64,000 bases of DNA. Origin: Rhynochetos jubatus (Eukaryota; Chordata; Aves; Eurypygiformes; Rhynochetidae). A model generated the notes under the pieces. That model searched no databases. It was not told where the DNA came from and saw only the letters and a program-made list of their open reading frames with translations. This document shows positions 35,669-49,821 of this stretch, piece after piece. A program made the position numbers and the translations under genes. The first letter of the stretch is position 1; every line of letters starts with the position of its first letter. The DNA lies in the NCBI GenBank assembly GCA_027574665.1, contig CM050652.1, forward strand, positions 9,466,589 through 9,530,588. Direction: 5' to 3'.

Positions 35669-38194
35669 AAGGACATTGGCCATACTGAAAGAATTAGTGG
35701 ATTGGATGAAAATTACAGAAGAGGCAGCTGGAAGAACTGGATTTCTTGCTGAGACTGATATTCAAGTCTCTGGACCAGTTTCTTCTTTAGATTTCTTTAC
35801 TTCCTTGTTTTTATAAAAAATAACTCAATGACTGTACAATATTTATCATGGTAGCAGTAATAGTAAGGGCTATATGATGAAGGTCAAAGTGCCTTCTTTT
35901 AGATAAACTGATTATCTTCTTGATAATCTTCACAAAAGACAACTGTGGCATATTAATTCAGCCTCAGGTGTTGATTTTACCTCACTAAATTCCTAAGAAT
36001 ATACTTATTCTTCCTCCCTTGTCTTAAATTCTTGCATATTGGTTCCATACACTGACAAGCAGTTGTTACATTTCACCTCAGGGATGGCTGTATTTCAGTG
36101 CTTGATGAAGTGATCCCTTTGTCCAGCTTGTTCTTAAAATCTCTTGTGATAAAAGGCAACACATGAAGATACGTATAATTGCACTCATTTTATTCCAATC
36201 TAGTTGTAAAAGTTGAAAGAAATGAAGATGCAAACAATAAGTTACACATAATAAAATCGTGTGAGCAACAGAAATTAAAAAAAAAAAAAAAGGCAAAACC
36301 TGAGTTGTTTAATACCATCCAGTCCTTGATTTTTAAGCAAACTTCTCAATAGGTGACTCATTCATCAAATTTTGAGGTCAGCAAATAATGTTAACATACA
36401 GTAAAAATTCCTAATGACCACCAGTTGCATGTAAAGTATCAACGTTTTGCTTATTGTATACGACACAGAAGGAGGAAGTTAAACAACCTGCATTTTATTA
36501 CTTGAATCAGATGCAAAGGGTTTTCAAAACTTCAAATTCAACTGAAAGCAGCTGTTGGGAAAATATCATTACATTATACCTTAAGCTACAAAAGCCAATT
36601 TAATGGTGACATTTTATTTTATTCAGATGGTTCCTTCTTTTATTCTGTCTAACCCAGTAAAGCCTGTGGAAATTGTGTCTGAATGAAATCACCAGAAGGT
36701 GAAGGGCCCATGACTAAAAACATTCTTTAAAGATTATTCAGGGTTACAGTCAAATGGAATAGCAGCACTAACGAGAGCAAAGGTCTCCATAGCTACAGGA
36801 AGTAATATTACATCGTTTGGCAGTGCCTATAAGAAAACACAGTCTTGTTATGAGATTTGGTTAAATGGCAATTGAAGTGCTGTAGAAAACCATTAGATAC
36901 TATAGTAAACACAGGTATTTAAGAAGGGGGTATGTCATTTGTCCAGATCAATATACAGTGGTGGTTGTAGGTGGAACTAGCTTCCCATTCATACCATTCA
37001 CTTCAAGTTATGGTTGTTGTGCTAGTTTAATTAACTATTCCCATGATTTGAGTGAACTGTTTTCAATCTGTCTCTTAACACATTCATCCTACGCGATGGC
37101 TGAGCAGAATCACTGCACTTTTACCTTTAACTTCAGTAGCTATGATAAAAATATGAGAGCAGCCGTTCAAGTCAGTGAAGAGATGAGCCTCTGCCTTTGT
37201 CCAGCCCATGACTATCGTCTGCAGCGGACACTTAGAGGAGTGTGAGCATAAAATCCCTCTGCCCTTTGGCACTTTCCCTGGCTTCTGCACTGCAGGTGCA
37301 TCTTATCCTTTTGGTTGGCAGCGATCAGAAAACTTTGCTTCCCTGAGTCTGTGGCTATTACCTTCTTCAACTTTTCATTTTCACAAGACTCTGTGACAGT
37401 GAGTTTCACAATTTAAATTTTCATTATATAAAAAAAAAAGTACTATTGCCTTTTTTTTCAACCTGCTGCCAGATACCTTCGTTGGGTACTTTGCTGAACT
37501 TGTTATGAGAAATGCTGAATGCTGCCTAATCAGTTATTAAGATCAGAAGACATTGAAATAAAATACTAAGTAAGTTATTCTTCCTTTCATTCGAAGGAAG
37601 CAAATCCTGATTAATTTCAAGGACTAAGCCCAAGCGAATATAAATGTACATGAAAACAAGGTATACTCAAAAAAGAAAAAAAAAAAAAAAGACAAAAACT
37701 CTAAGGTAACAAAACCCAGGGAAGCTGCTTGACAGACAAACCTGAGTATCTAGGACTGGTAATGCTAACAGTCTGAAGAGTTGCCTTAATACTCAGATGA
37801 TTCTCTAACATGTATATTCTTTTTATTCTGGGCATTTGCCAAAACTCTTTAGAATATAATAGTCAACCTACTTATTTTTTAGAAAAAATGAAGATGAGTG
37901 ACACCAGAGCTTGTCAGGAAATCATCATAGCTGCACCTAAACTTGTTCAGACTAAAATATACATAGGCATATGTAAGCTATCCATATATATATTTATTAA
38001 AATCTAACTTAAGTGTTTCAGTATACCAATTTCACTTTACTTTTTTTTTTTTGTTAAGAAAAACATTAAAATAAAGTCATGCTTAATTCACAAAGCAAAC
38101 AAAATAATTTGATTTTCCTCCAAATTCAACCACCTGAAAACTATCATTAAATCTTGAGATACTAACACCTTTCAGGTTCATTCAAATTCATCCA
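35669..38194. other. Unique non-coding sequence
   Basis: No transposon or RNA gene seen. The part at 36,950-37,400 has overlapping frames on both strands (95 codons plus, 68 minus) and is more complex than its flanks. It has no recognisable domain, so I do not call a gene. It may be conserved non-coding DNA. Confidence 0.45.
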
Positions 38195-38270
38195 GAAAAA
38201 AAAAAAAAAAAAAAAACAAAACAAAAAAAAAAAAACCTAAAAAAAAAAAAACCAAAACAAAAAAAACACC
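38195..38270. repeat. A-rich simple repeat
   Basis: A run of about 22 A followed by A tracts separated by CAAAAC, CCT and CCAAAAC, ending in CACCCACACAG. The plus strand is nearly all A and C. It may be a decayed poly(A) or AAAAC repeat. Confidence 0.85.
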
Positions 38271-41200
38271 CACACAGAAAATCTCATTAAGCTATCTGTT
38301 ATTCTTTGTAATGTTCATAAATTTTCCTTGTGCCTTGAAGCTACTAATTCATTTTATGAATAATCTCAGATGTATCTAACCAATATGTTTTCTTGGAGAG
38401 TTTAAATAACCAACTATTAGAGATCTAAGAAGTAACTCTGTATTTTCAGTGGTGTCCTGACAAATAGTCATCCAGTGAGTAGTCATACATGCACACTTTC
38501 ATACGTACTTTACAAAAAACTTGAATGTAACTGTTCTCTTATTATGTGTCTACATAATCAAGTCTTAAAACAGCCATCTTTTCCTGCTCATGAATGAATC
38601 AGAAGAACATTTTTGCCCATTGTCAAAGACTTTTTCAGACAAAAGCGTAGTAGAAGCTTAGATATACAGACACAAAAAAAAATCTGAGAAAGTTCAGGCT
38701 AGTAAGTGCTGTCAAAGACAATTCTTGCAAAGATGACAGCCTTGATTATTCTAAATAACAATAATGCTGAGGTAGGAGATTTCGTCAAAAATCCTTACTG
38801 ATCCAACATTTGTATTGCAGTCAAAAGTTCATTGGAGTGGAGTTTGAACTGATGGAGAGATTACAAGTACAGAATCATTGCTGAAATTCTGCAACTGTTA
38901 TGAAGCATAAACATTAGGAAATTAATTGATTTTTCCCAACTGAATTATATATGGTGCGCAATATTTGAGTTGGCAAGACTTAAATTGGTTGGTCATTTTG
39001 AAGTAGGTCATAACCCAAGTTCCTCAAATCATTGTTTTTTCCTTTTCCCATAAGACTTTTACATTATTTACATAGCCAATGTGGTTTTCCCTATTGTTTT
39101 AGACTATTCTTTGCTTGTTCACAGAATACAAAATCATATTTCTTCATGCATAAGTGGTTGATTTATGCGTCTGTTCCAACAGCTGTTTTAATGCAAAAAG
39201 GATGAAGTGAAATAAAAATGAAATTGGGCATTTGTGTGCTTTTATACTTCAAAATGCATGCTTATGTTGAAAAAATTACGGCAGTATTTCACTATATTGA
39301 ACTAATTTGTTTATACAAATACTGATCTGCATACTTACTGTAAATGATGCATACATTTGTAAAATTGGAAAAGTAGATTGACATGTGATGAAAGCATATC
39401 TTTCCAAAAACTCTTCCTAGTTCTGTTTTTAAGAACTGATGAAGCAATTCCAATGCAGGACTATCTCTCACTGGAAGCAACATGCATTTACCAGCTTTAG
39501 GTCCCAATGTAACAAGATATTTAAGCCTGGGTTTGGAAAGGGAGAAAAATGTTAATAAAAATCTACTAAAAGTGGGGTGGGGTGCTGATTCAGCATTTTT
39601 ACATGCAGTAAGGATGTTTTGCCATTTTAATTCTGGTTTTCAGGCTGTCAGGCACATTAAACAGCCTGTACAATTTGCATTCCACATAATTCACATTTGA
39701 TGACTTCCATGGCATGCTGTAAAGCCCACCTTTCTTTGAAGTATTTACAATCATTGGAAAGTCCAAAGGGTTATGAATTGTTAGAAGGGCAAAAAATTAA
39801 GTTTTAATTTGTCTAATTTGCTGGTTGCTGGTTGTAATGAATACTGTTGTTGTACATGAAACATGCCAAGCAGGTTTTATGTTCATATCTGCTAGCAGAG
39901 GTGTCTAGCTGCTTTGCTTGAAAGGTTTTCTTGTTACAGCTACTAGGAGTACATTTTAAAACATTATTTCTACTTAACTTCAGTATGGAAAGAATTCTGT
40001 CTGCAGTGACCATATTTTAGCGGAAGTCACTCACAGAGGATAATGAATAGGTTACACAGTGTGTCTGTTCACAAAAGTTAGGGCAAATCGTGCTATTTAC
40101 ATTTTTATAATTCTCAATCACTTAATCCAGAAATAAACTACATTGCTCAGCTGAACTAGGTGAACCTCGTAAATCAGAAATCATCTCATCAACAAGAAAC
40201 AGAATCAAAACTTCCATTCTGTGGAAGATATTCCAGTTCGTAGGTGGAAGTCTGTACTTCTTCAGAAACTGTGCAAGGCATGTTTATTCTGCGCCATACA
40301 CTGTGGCAGAGGTATAAACAGTTGTATCTGATATACACTCTAAGTCATCTATAGCTGTAGATCTTGAAAAAAATGTCTCTAAGAACCTCAAGCAAGCAGA
40401 CTGACACATACCATGGGTTTGGAGAATGTTGCTCTGCAATTCCCATGTTGCTGTGTCGTATCATCTGGCCTATATTTATTAATTCCTCTGGAAATCACAG
40501 ATCAGGGAAGCACCCAGATTTTGAGGGATTGTTGCATTTTTTTACACATGTAGGATGGGAGTGCTTCCCTTAAACACTTTTAGTTGTAATTTATACAGAA
40601 ATTACTTGACTGGGGTCAGAATCAGACCTACAAACTTAAATGAATCCTACAGACAACTGGAAAAACCACCATTTCTCCTTGCACATTTACCTTATTCTAC
40701 TTGGTCGCCTGGGTTTAATTAGAAGAGCAAAATTTCTGTTAAACAGGGATTTGTAAAGTAGATCTGCATTCTTTCTGGGTTTAAAACTCATTGGTTCTAC
40801 TCTCTGGATAAGTATAAAAGAACTATTCAGCTCTTGGTATATTCATTTCATCTCCTCATTGACATTCAAGCAATTTGAACACAGCAGCATGTCAACCTCT
40901 GGTGATGAAACACTAATGAATCTTTGAAAGGACTGTGGACGTAATACTATGATGATTGGATAGTGAGCTATTTATTTTTGTTTTCTACTTATAAACATGT
41001 TGATTGATCGAATATTTCTTTAGATTCCTTAGGAATCTGAGGTTTTTTCCTAGCTAAATTTTTATTTTGAATTTTAGCATTCATTTTAATAAGCAAAGTA
41101 TTTCTCAGTAACAGTGAGGGAAATGGAAAGGGTTTGGCAGAAATAGTAAGATGAAGCAGCACTAGGTTTGATAAAAATGGACAGGTCAAGTAAGTAAACA

Positions 41201-44200
41201 AAAATCACCGTAAGTCACTTCCTATTTATCACAAAGATGTCCCCATTTACATGGTACTACTTCAAACATAATTTCCCACAGAAAACGAATGATCTGGCCC
41301 TTCAGTTTCTGAAAGCACTGATTCTCTCTGTCCTGCTCTGTTGTGGTGGATCTTTCATAGCTTTTGCTCCAAGAAGCATAATTGGTTTTGGCTATGTAGA
41401 AAAATTCAACACAGAGGGTCTTTTGATAACAGTTTCATCTTTTCTTCAGTAGTAAATTAGTTTTATAAAGTTGTTGCATACTGCGAGTTTCTGATTTGCT
41501 CCTCTGTAGTAATTTCTGGAAGTTTTATTGATGTCTTGACTGTTAGCTTATTCAATGAATTTTGATATACTTGTTTCAGGAAAGGATCAAAATTTGTTTC
41601 TGGTTTGGAAAGGTTAAGTTCTGAAAGCAGATGTCATAAAAACCTAGAAGGTAAATAGTTGCCATAATAGCTTTTTACTTAAGTACAAACTGCCATTTTC
41701 AGCACACAGCTACTGTAAGATCAGTGAAGGTTGCATACATGTGACAGTGGAGGCTGTAACAATATACAAGGACAAAGGCATTCTTCTTCAAAAATATTTA
41801 GGCAAGTAAAACCCACTGATTGATCTTTCAATGGCAGCCAACTATCTTTCTTCAGACACTTGGAAGAATCAGGAGAATTTTTAAAAAATCAACACCTAGA
41901 CTGCTACAAAAATGCGTGACTAGTTATGAAATAAGATTTATGAAACTGAAACATAAATTAATACCAGGATATTTGTGCAACAAATGCTTACACAAACAGG
42001 TTAAAGATTTTCAAAGATTTTGTGTGTGAAAGATCATGTAATTGGGAAAGATTCATGTTAAAAACAAAGTTTCTGAGTTGCATAATAATTTCCAGTTACA
42101 TTTTCAAGATTATTAAAATCAATACAAATGCAGGGTAAAAAAAGTGGGCACACAACTAAAAGTCTTTTGTAGTATGAAAATCTGCAGCTCCTTTTCCAAT
42201 TTAGAAATCACTTGAGAGGACAAAAACTGGACACCATAAAACAATATTCTGCATCCTTTCACATCCACCATTCTATTCCTGTCTTCTTCCTGCAAGAAGT
42301 CTATTCTCATGTTATCATGTTTCCAAGTATTACTCAGAAAATGCTTATCTTTTTTTAGCAACATATTTGTCTTTCCTTTGTTTTTAAGTTTCTATTATTT
42401 TCTCTCTCAAAAAAAATCATGAACATTTTAATTAGATTCAAAAGTCTGGATGTGTAGATTGATTTAATATGGTACATTTAGCTCCATGGAAAATATGATT
42501 TCTAGGGGGAAAATATCTTCAGACATTTTTTTATGTATTTTTCTTAAATCAAAACAAGACATCTTAAATTACAGATGAAATACGGTGGCTTTGAAAATTA
42601 CATAGACTCTGCATAACTTTGGGAGTATGTGTTTAAAATTAATTTTAAAGTGTGAGACTTTATGTTTGAGATTTTTAACAAAGCTCATCAAAACATTAAA
42701 CAAATTCCAGCACTGCGATTTCTTATTGTTACATATGGTATATAAAACTCAGAATCTTTTGATGGCATACTCTAGAAGCTGAGAAAACTGACTCTTCTCT
42801 AAACTTTGATATGGGCCCAATCTAGAACCAGCCCAGAAAATAACAATTTCTAATCCTTAAGAGGTAATTTTTCATTCGACAACTGTAATGGCAGGGAAAA
42901 CAACAACTTCTTTATATAAATGTGGTGCTTAACAAAAGTTTGAATAAGATATAGGGCTTAAATATAGCGTCTGCAGTAACAGAGGATTGCTTGTGTTAAT
43001 GCCTGAGGTTTTGGTCACTGCCATGTGCCTGTTTTCCTAATAAATCCATTGGTATCTATTTTCAAATAATTGCTTTTCTTCTACATCATATAATATATTT
43101 TAAGCATAGTTTATTTAATTTATGGTGCATCTCACATTACATCATCTCACAGCACATATTTAAATATCCAAGAAGTGATATTGCTCTATACCTCCACTGG
43201 GACAAATTCCCCTCTAATATATATACCAAGAGAAATCTTCTATGAGGAAGTCTATGTGGAAGTCAATTAAGTGGCAATCATTTAGACCACTTAATTTTAC
43301 CATTAAACTCTAAGCAGGGACCATAATTTTCCAAATGTGTGCAGACATGCTATGATCAGGAGGTCTCACTGGGTTAGAGATTCATTCTATGGGTTACTGA
43401 AATACAAATACATGGCATTCAGAGAACAGAGCAAGAAGGATTTTTCTCATTGAGTTTCATCCACAGTTAGAAATGAACTCTATGACAAGTATGAAATCAC
43501 AGTAAAACCAAATGCAGGAATACTTCCCTCTCTCCCCTATACAAAACTATTACATTTACGTAACAGGAGTTGAAAACTAATTTATGTGTGGGCAAATTAT
43601 TTCATTCTTCTGTCCAAACTAGTCATATGTCAATGTCCAATTCCCTCCTACATTCTATTTAAAACAAAACAAATGAACAAACAAAACCCCAACCTTCAAA
43701 TTGTCTGAATATTGTTTAGCCCTAATAACCCACTATATATAGTTCCAGCTTCATGGCCATCTTAGCTTTACATGGTAAAGTGTCTATATATGTTCATCTA
43801 CCAACATCAACAGGAGAAGGGAAATATGTGACAGTTGCTAAAGATTTACTTCCGAAATCATGCTTCTTATTTGCTTGCACAAATGGTCAAAGAGAGTGAT
43901 GAGTGACCTCTTGCTCTAAGTTCAAGCAAGTTACAAAAGGCAAAGAAAAATGGTACCGCTGGTCACTGACAGATGAACTCCCCATTTGTCAATACAGCTC
44001 CACTGAAAAAAACAGGTAACAGCCTTGCTAACATCACTGAGAAACTTCTGCATCAGCTTTGGCCCACAGCACCTATGCTTTGTTTGTAACTACCGCAGAA
44101 ATGAGTAATTCAAGCTTTGCACATGCTCGAGGGCTAATTTCATGAACAGTCAATGGATTATCATAAAGTACCGATGAATTGTAGAATACAGTAAAAGAAA

Positions 44201-47200
44201 ACAGCGTAAGAACGCTAATGAAAGAATAGACTGAGGGCTAATACTTGCATCTGAACTGTAGAACTGATTTAAGTCTCAAAGTATCAAATCCCTCTGAAAC
44301 TTAGAAAAGGCAAACAAAGACTTAGAAATATGGCAGATTCAACAGTAGCTTTTTTCAGGTCCAATTTCTCACTCTAACCTAAAATCCAAATTGTCAGACT
44401 AATTAGAAAAGTTATGAAAAATGTCTTCTGAATTTCACTCAGCTGGTTGACAAACCCACTTGCATCTCTGACTGCAAGAACACAGCAAGGTGGGAGGAAG
44501 GAATCAGTTTGCTCCTATCATTCACATTCCCATCATTCTCCTTTCAAACACTCCTAGTTCTTTCACCGATTCTTGATGAGTTTAGTCCACAAGTCCTCAG
44601 TCCTTTCCACTTTTATTGCTCCTACCCAGTATTAAACTAGAAAAGCTGTGGGGGCATACCGCAAACATGGAATTGATGCAGCAGCAGTTACCTCTAAGCC
44701 TTCTTATAATCCATTGATGATACCTGTCCAAGCCAGTTGTTCCCCTATTGCTAGTGAAGTTTTCATAGTATTCTGAAACCCTCAGACTTTCTTCCCCACT
44801 TCCCCACTCATGATATCAGTCCCATAGTTCTTTCATCTGCAGCGATATATTTCATGGCAAGGGGAGGAAGACAAAGAAGAATTGAGGTCCAATATTGTAG
44901 GCTATGTTCCAGATCAGTACCAGAAGTAGAAGGCTTGTCCCACACTTTTACACGAGATTTGCTCAGTCCACCTCTGCCTGTATTATACTCCTTGAGCAGC
45001 ACGTGAAGCTGGTTAGATATTCTAGGTTCCTGAGGCTGCTGGGAAGCCTCACTTCTTCCTGGTTTACACCCCACACTGCAGCTCTCTTCCAGCTCTTGAC
45101 CTGGCATTTAACCCTTTCTTTTCATGGTGTTTTACACTGACATATTCTGTTGCCAGCCATTCTCTAACAAAAGGATTCTTATTCCTTGGGTCAGAAAAAA
45201 GTGATGCCTCCATAACTGGGACTTTGGTAACACTGATGTTTGTAATCTCTTTTCCACTGGATATACATATACTTCAGATTTTAAGAGAAGATAGAATAAT
45301 ACACTAGGATACAATGTTATGTTAGAAGAGCTTCAAGTTTGACTCATAGAGTGGGATCCAGTAGCCCTTGTGTACATGCCTGTATTGTCTTTTCCTGTCC
45401 GCAGTCTGCTGTTCCAGTGGGGCAAGACACTACCCCTTCCTTATTGAAATCTCCAGTATTGCAGTAGTCTAAGATGGCAGTAACAGTATTGAACAAAGCT
45501 TCATGAAGAGGCTGTAGTGCTAATACAGACTGAGAGAGTATCCATATGAAATTTGTGGTTTGGCTCTCCCATTAATCCTTAGCTCCTCTTCCCCCGCTGC
45601 ACTACTGAGGACTTGCAAATTCCTAGCGTGTCAGGTCTCTTCAGCTCCCTGACCTTGTGCACTGCGTATGGAAAGGTGAAGAGAAGTTGTGGTGCTAGGC
45701 AATGCCAAAGAGTACATACTTATCTTATCTTTGATAGTCCCACAATATGGGGCATGCCCTTGTCACTTGATGCAGTGGGTAAGGGAGAAAGGTTGTCAGG
45801 CAGCACTGGGTTGTGACTGCTCCTCGACTTGCTGCAAGCCTTGCAGTCACAATGCAAGAACTGGTGACCCAGTAAAATATGTCATGGTTTTACCACAGAA
45901 AACAATCGGAAACAACAGGGACAAGAAGGTACAATGTTTACCAGTTTTATCACAGAAAAATCACATATATTACTGTACATCTCTATACTGTGTCAAAACA
46001 GATATCTTTGTCTATACCCCAAATATATTTATCTTTGGTGTTTTAATATTAAAAAACAAAAATATTATTAGTAGTTATGTGAAATTTTACTTTTGCTTTT
46101 TACTCCAGTAATTTTTAAGCCTATGAAGTCTCTACTCAATGCAAACACAAAGTCTATAATCTTATCAGTGAGTAGATAGTAGATTACTTTTTATTTTCTT
46201 ACTGTTTGTGCCATTTTGACATGTTTGATTTTTTAATGAATTTTAAATGGCAAAGAAAAAGTATAATACATTGTCTACAAGGCAGCCATTTTTTTATATA
46301 TTGCAAACTTCAAAGCAATGTAAAAAGGGTCAAATTCTGTTATAATTATCTCTTTTTTTAAATGCATGCCATTCTTTTCACACTACTCCAGGGCCAGCCC
46401 AGAAAGGATATGTTTCATTTGATAGCCTTAATCTAAATCTTCTTTGTGGTTAACCTCTGATAGCCTTTTTGGCCTCTGTTTAGAGCCTCATATCAGACCT
46501 GTCCACTCTTCTAAATATACCCTGATCCATGTCTCTAGTTTTGTATACAAAACTGCTAAGAAATTAACTTTCAAGCTCTGTAAATTCAGTTCAAAGATGT
46601 AAAACTGGCAGAATTGTTACTTTGCTGAGGCTACATGCGCACAAGTATAAAGGAAGCTGCAGGAAAGCTAAAGAGAAAACAACAGAGAAATAAGTGATTG
46701 GTATTTAAAAGCAAAGAATAGAAGGAATTTTCAAGTACATTAATCTGAATGATTTTAAGAAATGTGCTGAGTGTTTTATCTTTTTTTTTAAGTTCTCTGT
46801 AGAAACCTCCCCTTCCCCTCCGAGTCTGAAAGTGAAGTAGGATTAGTAAGGGACTTAATCTTTCTCTGAACATATTTGGATTTGCACACAGTAATATCTG
46901 ATTAAAATCTGGCTGTAATGTCAGCAAACCAGCTGTATATTTGCCCTCCTCCTAATATTGGGAGTATTTTTGTCCTTTCTCCATGACTGAAAGTGGTGTA
47001 TAGGTTTTTTTCATGGTATATAATTTCAGCTGACCTTCATGAACATATCACCAAATTCTCCCATAACTGATTTACCTGACCACAGCCTCCTGTGGTTGTT
47101 TCTGGCGTGTTGCTGTGGACATGCTCACACTGAAACACTGTTCTAGGCATATCTGAGACCTCCAGACAAAGTGGTATGTCCATGTGAAGCATCATAATGT

Positions 47201-48866
47201 TTCTTTGAAGAGAAAAATCTCAGTTTTGAAAGCAGGATTGTGTCAGCCAGAGCTGTCACCTGCTTAAGTAGCTCATTCATGTCTACATTCTACCACGCCA
47301 TTTTCATATAGATGTAGCCTCATGACCTAAGAAAGTCTGGGGCAAAGCAGGTGACTCATCTAGATGTCCTGACTCGCAGCCTTGTGCTCTCATTAGTAGG
47401 TCATTCTTCCTCTCTTCCATAGATCCAGCTGTTTCTAACTTTCCTCCAAGGATCTCAGTCAAAACTCATTGAAGTTAAAATAAAGAATCCCACTGGCATC
47501 TGTGGGCTGTGAGTCAGTTCCAAAATGAATAAATTTGACTTTCAGTATTTTTTAAAAACACATTCCTATCTTTTTTTTCCTTCACTCTTCCATGCATCTA
47601 TTTGTTGTGTTTTCTTTCTGTTGACACAATACTGGCTGAGGCTGATTGGTACTGTGCCTTCTCCAAATAGGCCACTGCAAGAGCAGCGATGCAGAGCTTG
47701 GTACATCTTTGAGATGATATTGGCATCCCACTGGCCCCAGTCACATACAGGAAGATAGAGCAGTATGTCCTTCCTCAAAATGTTGTTTGTACTAAAAAGC
47801 GTACAGAGTGAGCAATCTGTGTGCTCTTGCATGCAGAAATAACACTGTGTTGAGTGCTTTAAGGAGGATGAGTCACTTTCTTGTTTGGACTTTGGTAGTC
47901 CAAAAATCTAGTTAAAATCTTGCCTTAAGTTTGAGAATTCTCATATTTACTGAGAGCTTACTTCCAGCCATATATAAGATTCATAGTGTTCATATTTCAC
48001 GCTGCATTTGTTAGGTACATACCATACCGTAAATCACCTGGAACAGAAACAGTACCACGTGGTGAACAGAAGATCTTCAAAATGAACTGTTCATAAATGA
48101 ACTGCAGACCATGGCTTATTTCCTGGGAAAAAAAAAAAAAAGGCAACCAAAAACACAGTTGTGAATGTTTTTGAATTAGGGTAGGCATGAAAATTTCATG
48201 ATCACTTCATGAATAGACAGACATGGAAAGATACTAAGAAGCCAGCTTTGCAAATTCTTGCTATGCTCAAATTCACAAAATTATGAATACTTCTTACATT
48301 TTCTGAGTAAATAACTTTAAAAAAAAAAGACTGTGTACAAACCAAAAAATAAACTTTCTTAAATCTCTTTTCATAAGGGTTTGATCATCCATCCTGTTTA
48401 CAAATAGCTATGTTAATCATTGCAATCTGAGAATTCTGTGAGATGTTACTATAAACAGTTTATGAGTCTAAGCTTTCCTTTAGACCTGGTTCCTATAAAC
48501 AGTTTTTCTAATTACCTTTCAAGTGTTCCTGTATCTTCTGATTAATGAAAGATCTGTCTCGTGGTTTATACACTAGTCACTTCAAACCTAATGACAAATA
48601 TACATTCTGATGTCACAGAATTCACATATTCTAGTCTGGGAAGCACTTAAGCATATGCTCAGCTTACAGATATATTTACTTTTTTGGATTTTAGTTGAAA
48701 TTAAACAGGTGCTTAAGTGAATACGCAAGTGTTTTTCTGAACAAGAGCGGGGTTTTTCTCTGAATCAGAGTGCTGCCAGTTGACCAAAACAGAAGCATCT
48801 CCACTGCAATGTTGTTTAAATATAAGCTATTACTGTGCCCCAGACAGCTGACAAGCCAGACTACAG
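38271..48866. other. Long unique non-coding stretch
   Basis: About 10.6 kb, mostly AT-rich, with no CR1, LTR, exon or RNA gene that I can recognise. Open frames do not exceed 140 codons; the longest, at 45689-46111, has no domain. A high-complexity segment at 44,040-44,240 carries CpGs and AT-rich cores and may be a regulatory element. 44,640-45,870 is less AT-rich without explanation. Confidence 0.5.
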
Positions 48867-49821
48867 TGTCCTGCTTTAGGTTGATTTAGCAACAAAAGAC
48901 CATGGGGCCAGTCACTCACTCCTCCTCTGGTGGGGTGTGGAGGAAAAAGTACAAGGAAAGGCTTGTGGGTTGGGAGGACAGGAGAGATCACTCACCCATT
49001 AAGGTCACAGGCAAAACAGACTCAACTTGGGGAAGAAAAATCAGTTTAACTTGTTACCAGTGAAATCAGAATAGGATAATGAGAGACAAAACCAGATTTT
49101 AAAAAACCTAACCCCACCCCTCTCCTGTTACCAAGCTCAGATTTGCTCCTGATTTCTCTACTTCCACCCTCCCAAGCAGTGCAGTGGGACAGGGAATGTG
49201 GGTTGTGGTCAGTCCATCACACATTGTCTCTGCCACTCCTTCCTCCTCACACATTGCCCCTGTTCCAGCATGGGGTCCCTCCCACAGGAAACAGTCCCCT
49301 ACCAACTGCTCCAACATGAGCATCCTTCCCACAGGCTGCGGTTCTTGACAAACTGTTCCAGCACAGGTCCTTTCCATGAGTGGTCCATCAAAGAGGGACT
49401 GCTCCAATTCAGGCTTACCACAGTCACAAGCTCTTTGATTGCAGCTATTTACTCCAGCACAGAGCCCTCCCCAGGCTGCAGGGGGGTGTCTGCTCCCCAG
49501 TGACCCTCCCCAGGCTGCAGTGGCACAACCTGCCCTCTCACCATGGGCTGCAGAAGAACCTCTGCTCCAGCCACCTCCTCCCCACCTTTCTGCACTGACC
49601 TGGATGTCTACCTGACTGTATCTCTCTCACACCCTCATTCCAATACAGGTTCTCTTTGTTTTCTTCTCTTAAATATGTTAATCTTAAAGGGACTGATTGG
49701 CTCAGCTGTGGCCACAGGTGGGTCCAACTTGGAGCCGGAGGAGCTCCTAGCAGCTTCTCACAGGAGCCCTCCCTGTGGTCCTTCCCCTGCTACCAACCCC
49801 TCACTGCACAAACCCAACACA
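48867..49821 (-). mobile_element. Solo LTR, avian endogenous retrovirus (second type)
   Basis: About 955 bp, sense on the minus strand. It starts TGTGTTGGGTTTGTGCAG at 49821 and ends near 48867 (plus-strand TGTCCTGCTTTAGG). It has the hallmark bird-LTR block 'CAGCTTCTCACAGGAGCC' (49752-49769), a TATA-like ATATTTAAGAG on the sense strand (about 49667-49677), and a central array of about 46-bp degenerate repeats. The R-U5 part resembles the shared end of the LTR at 33059, but the U3 differs. No target-site duplication is evident. Several 60-101-codon frames inside it are by-products of its GC-rich composition. No internal retroviral genes are present. Confidence 0.8.
49260..49460. repeat. About 46-bp degenerate minisatellite inside the LTR
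   Basis: Units begin with CTGTTCCAGCA or CTGCTCCAACA at 49260, 49306, 49353 and 49399 (spacing 46, 47, 46), with a more diverged unit (CTCCAGCACA) near 49452. This array is a known kind of feature in the U3 of this LTR type. Confidence 0.8.

Noticed and set aside
45689..46111. 140-codon plus-strand frame
   Set aside because: No domain, ends in AT-rich sequence giving an Ile/Phe/Lys-rich tail typical of random translation.
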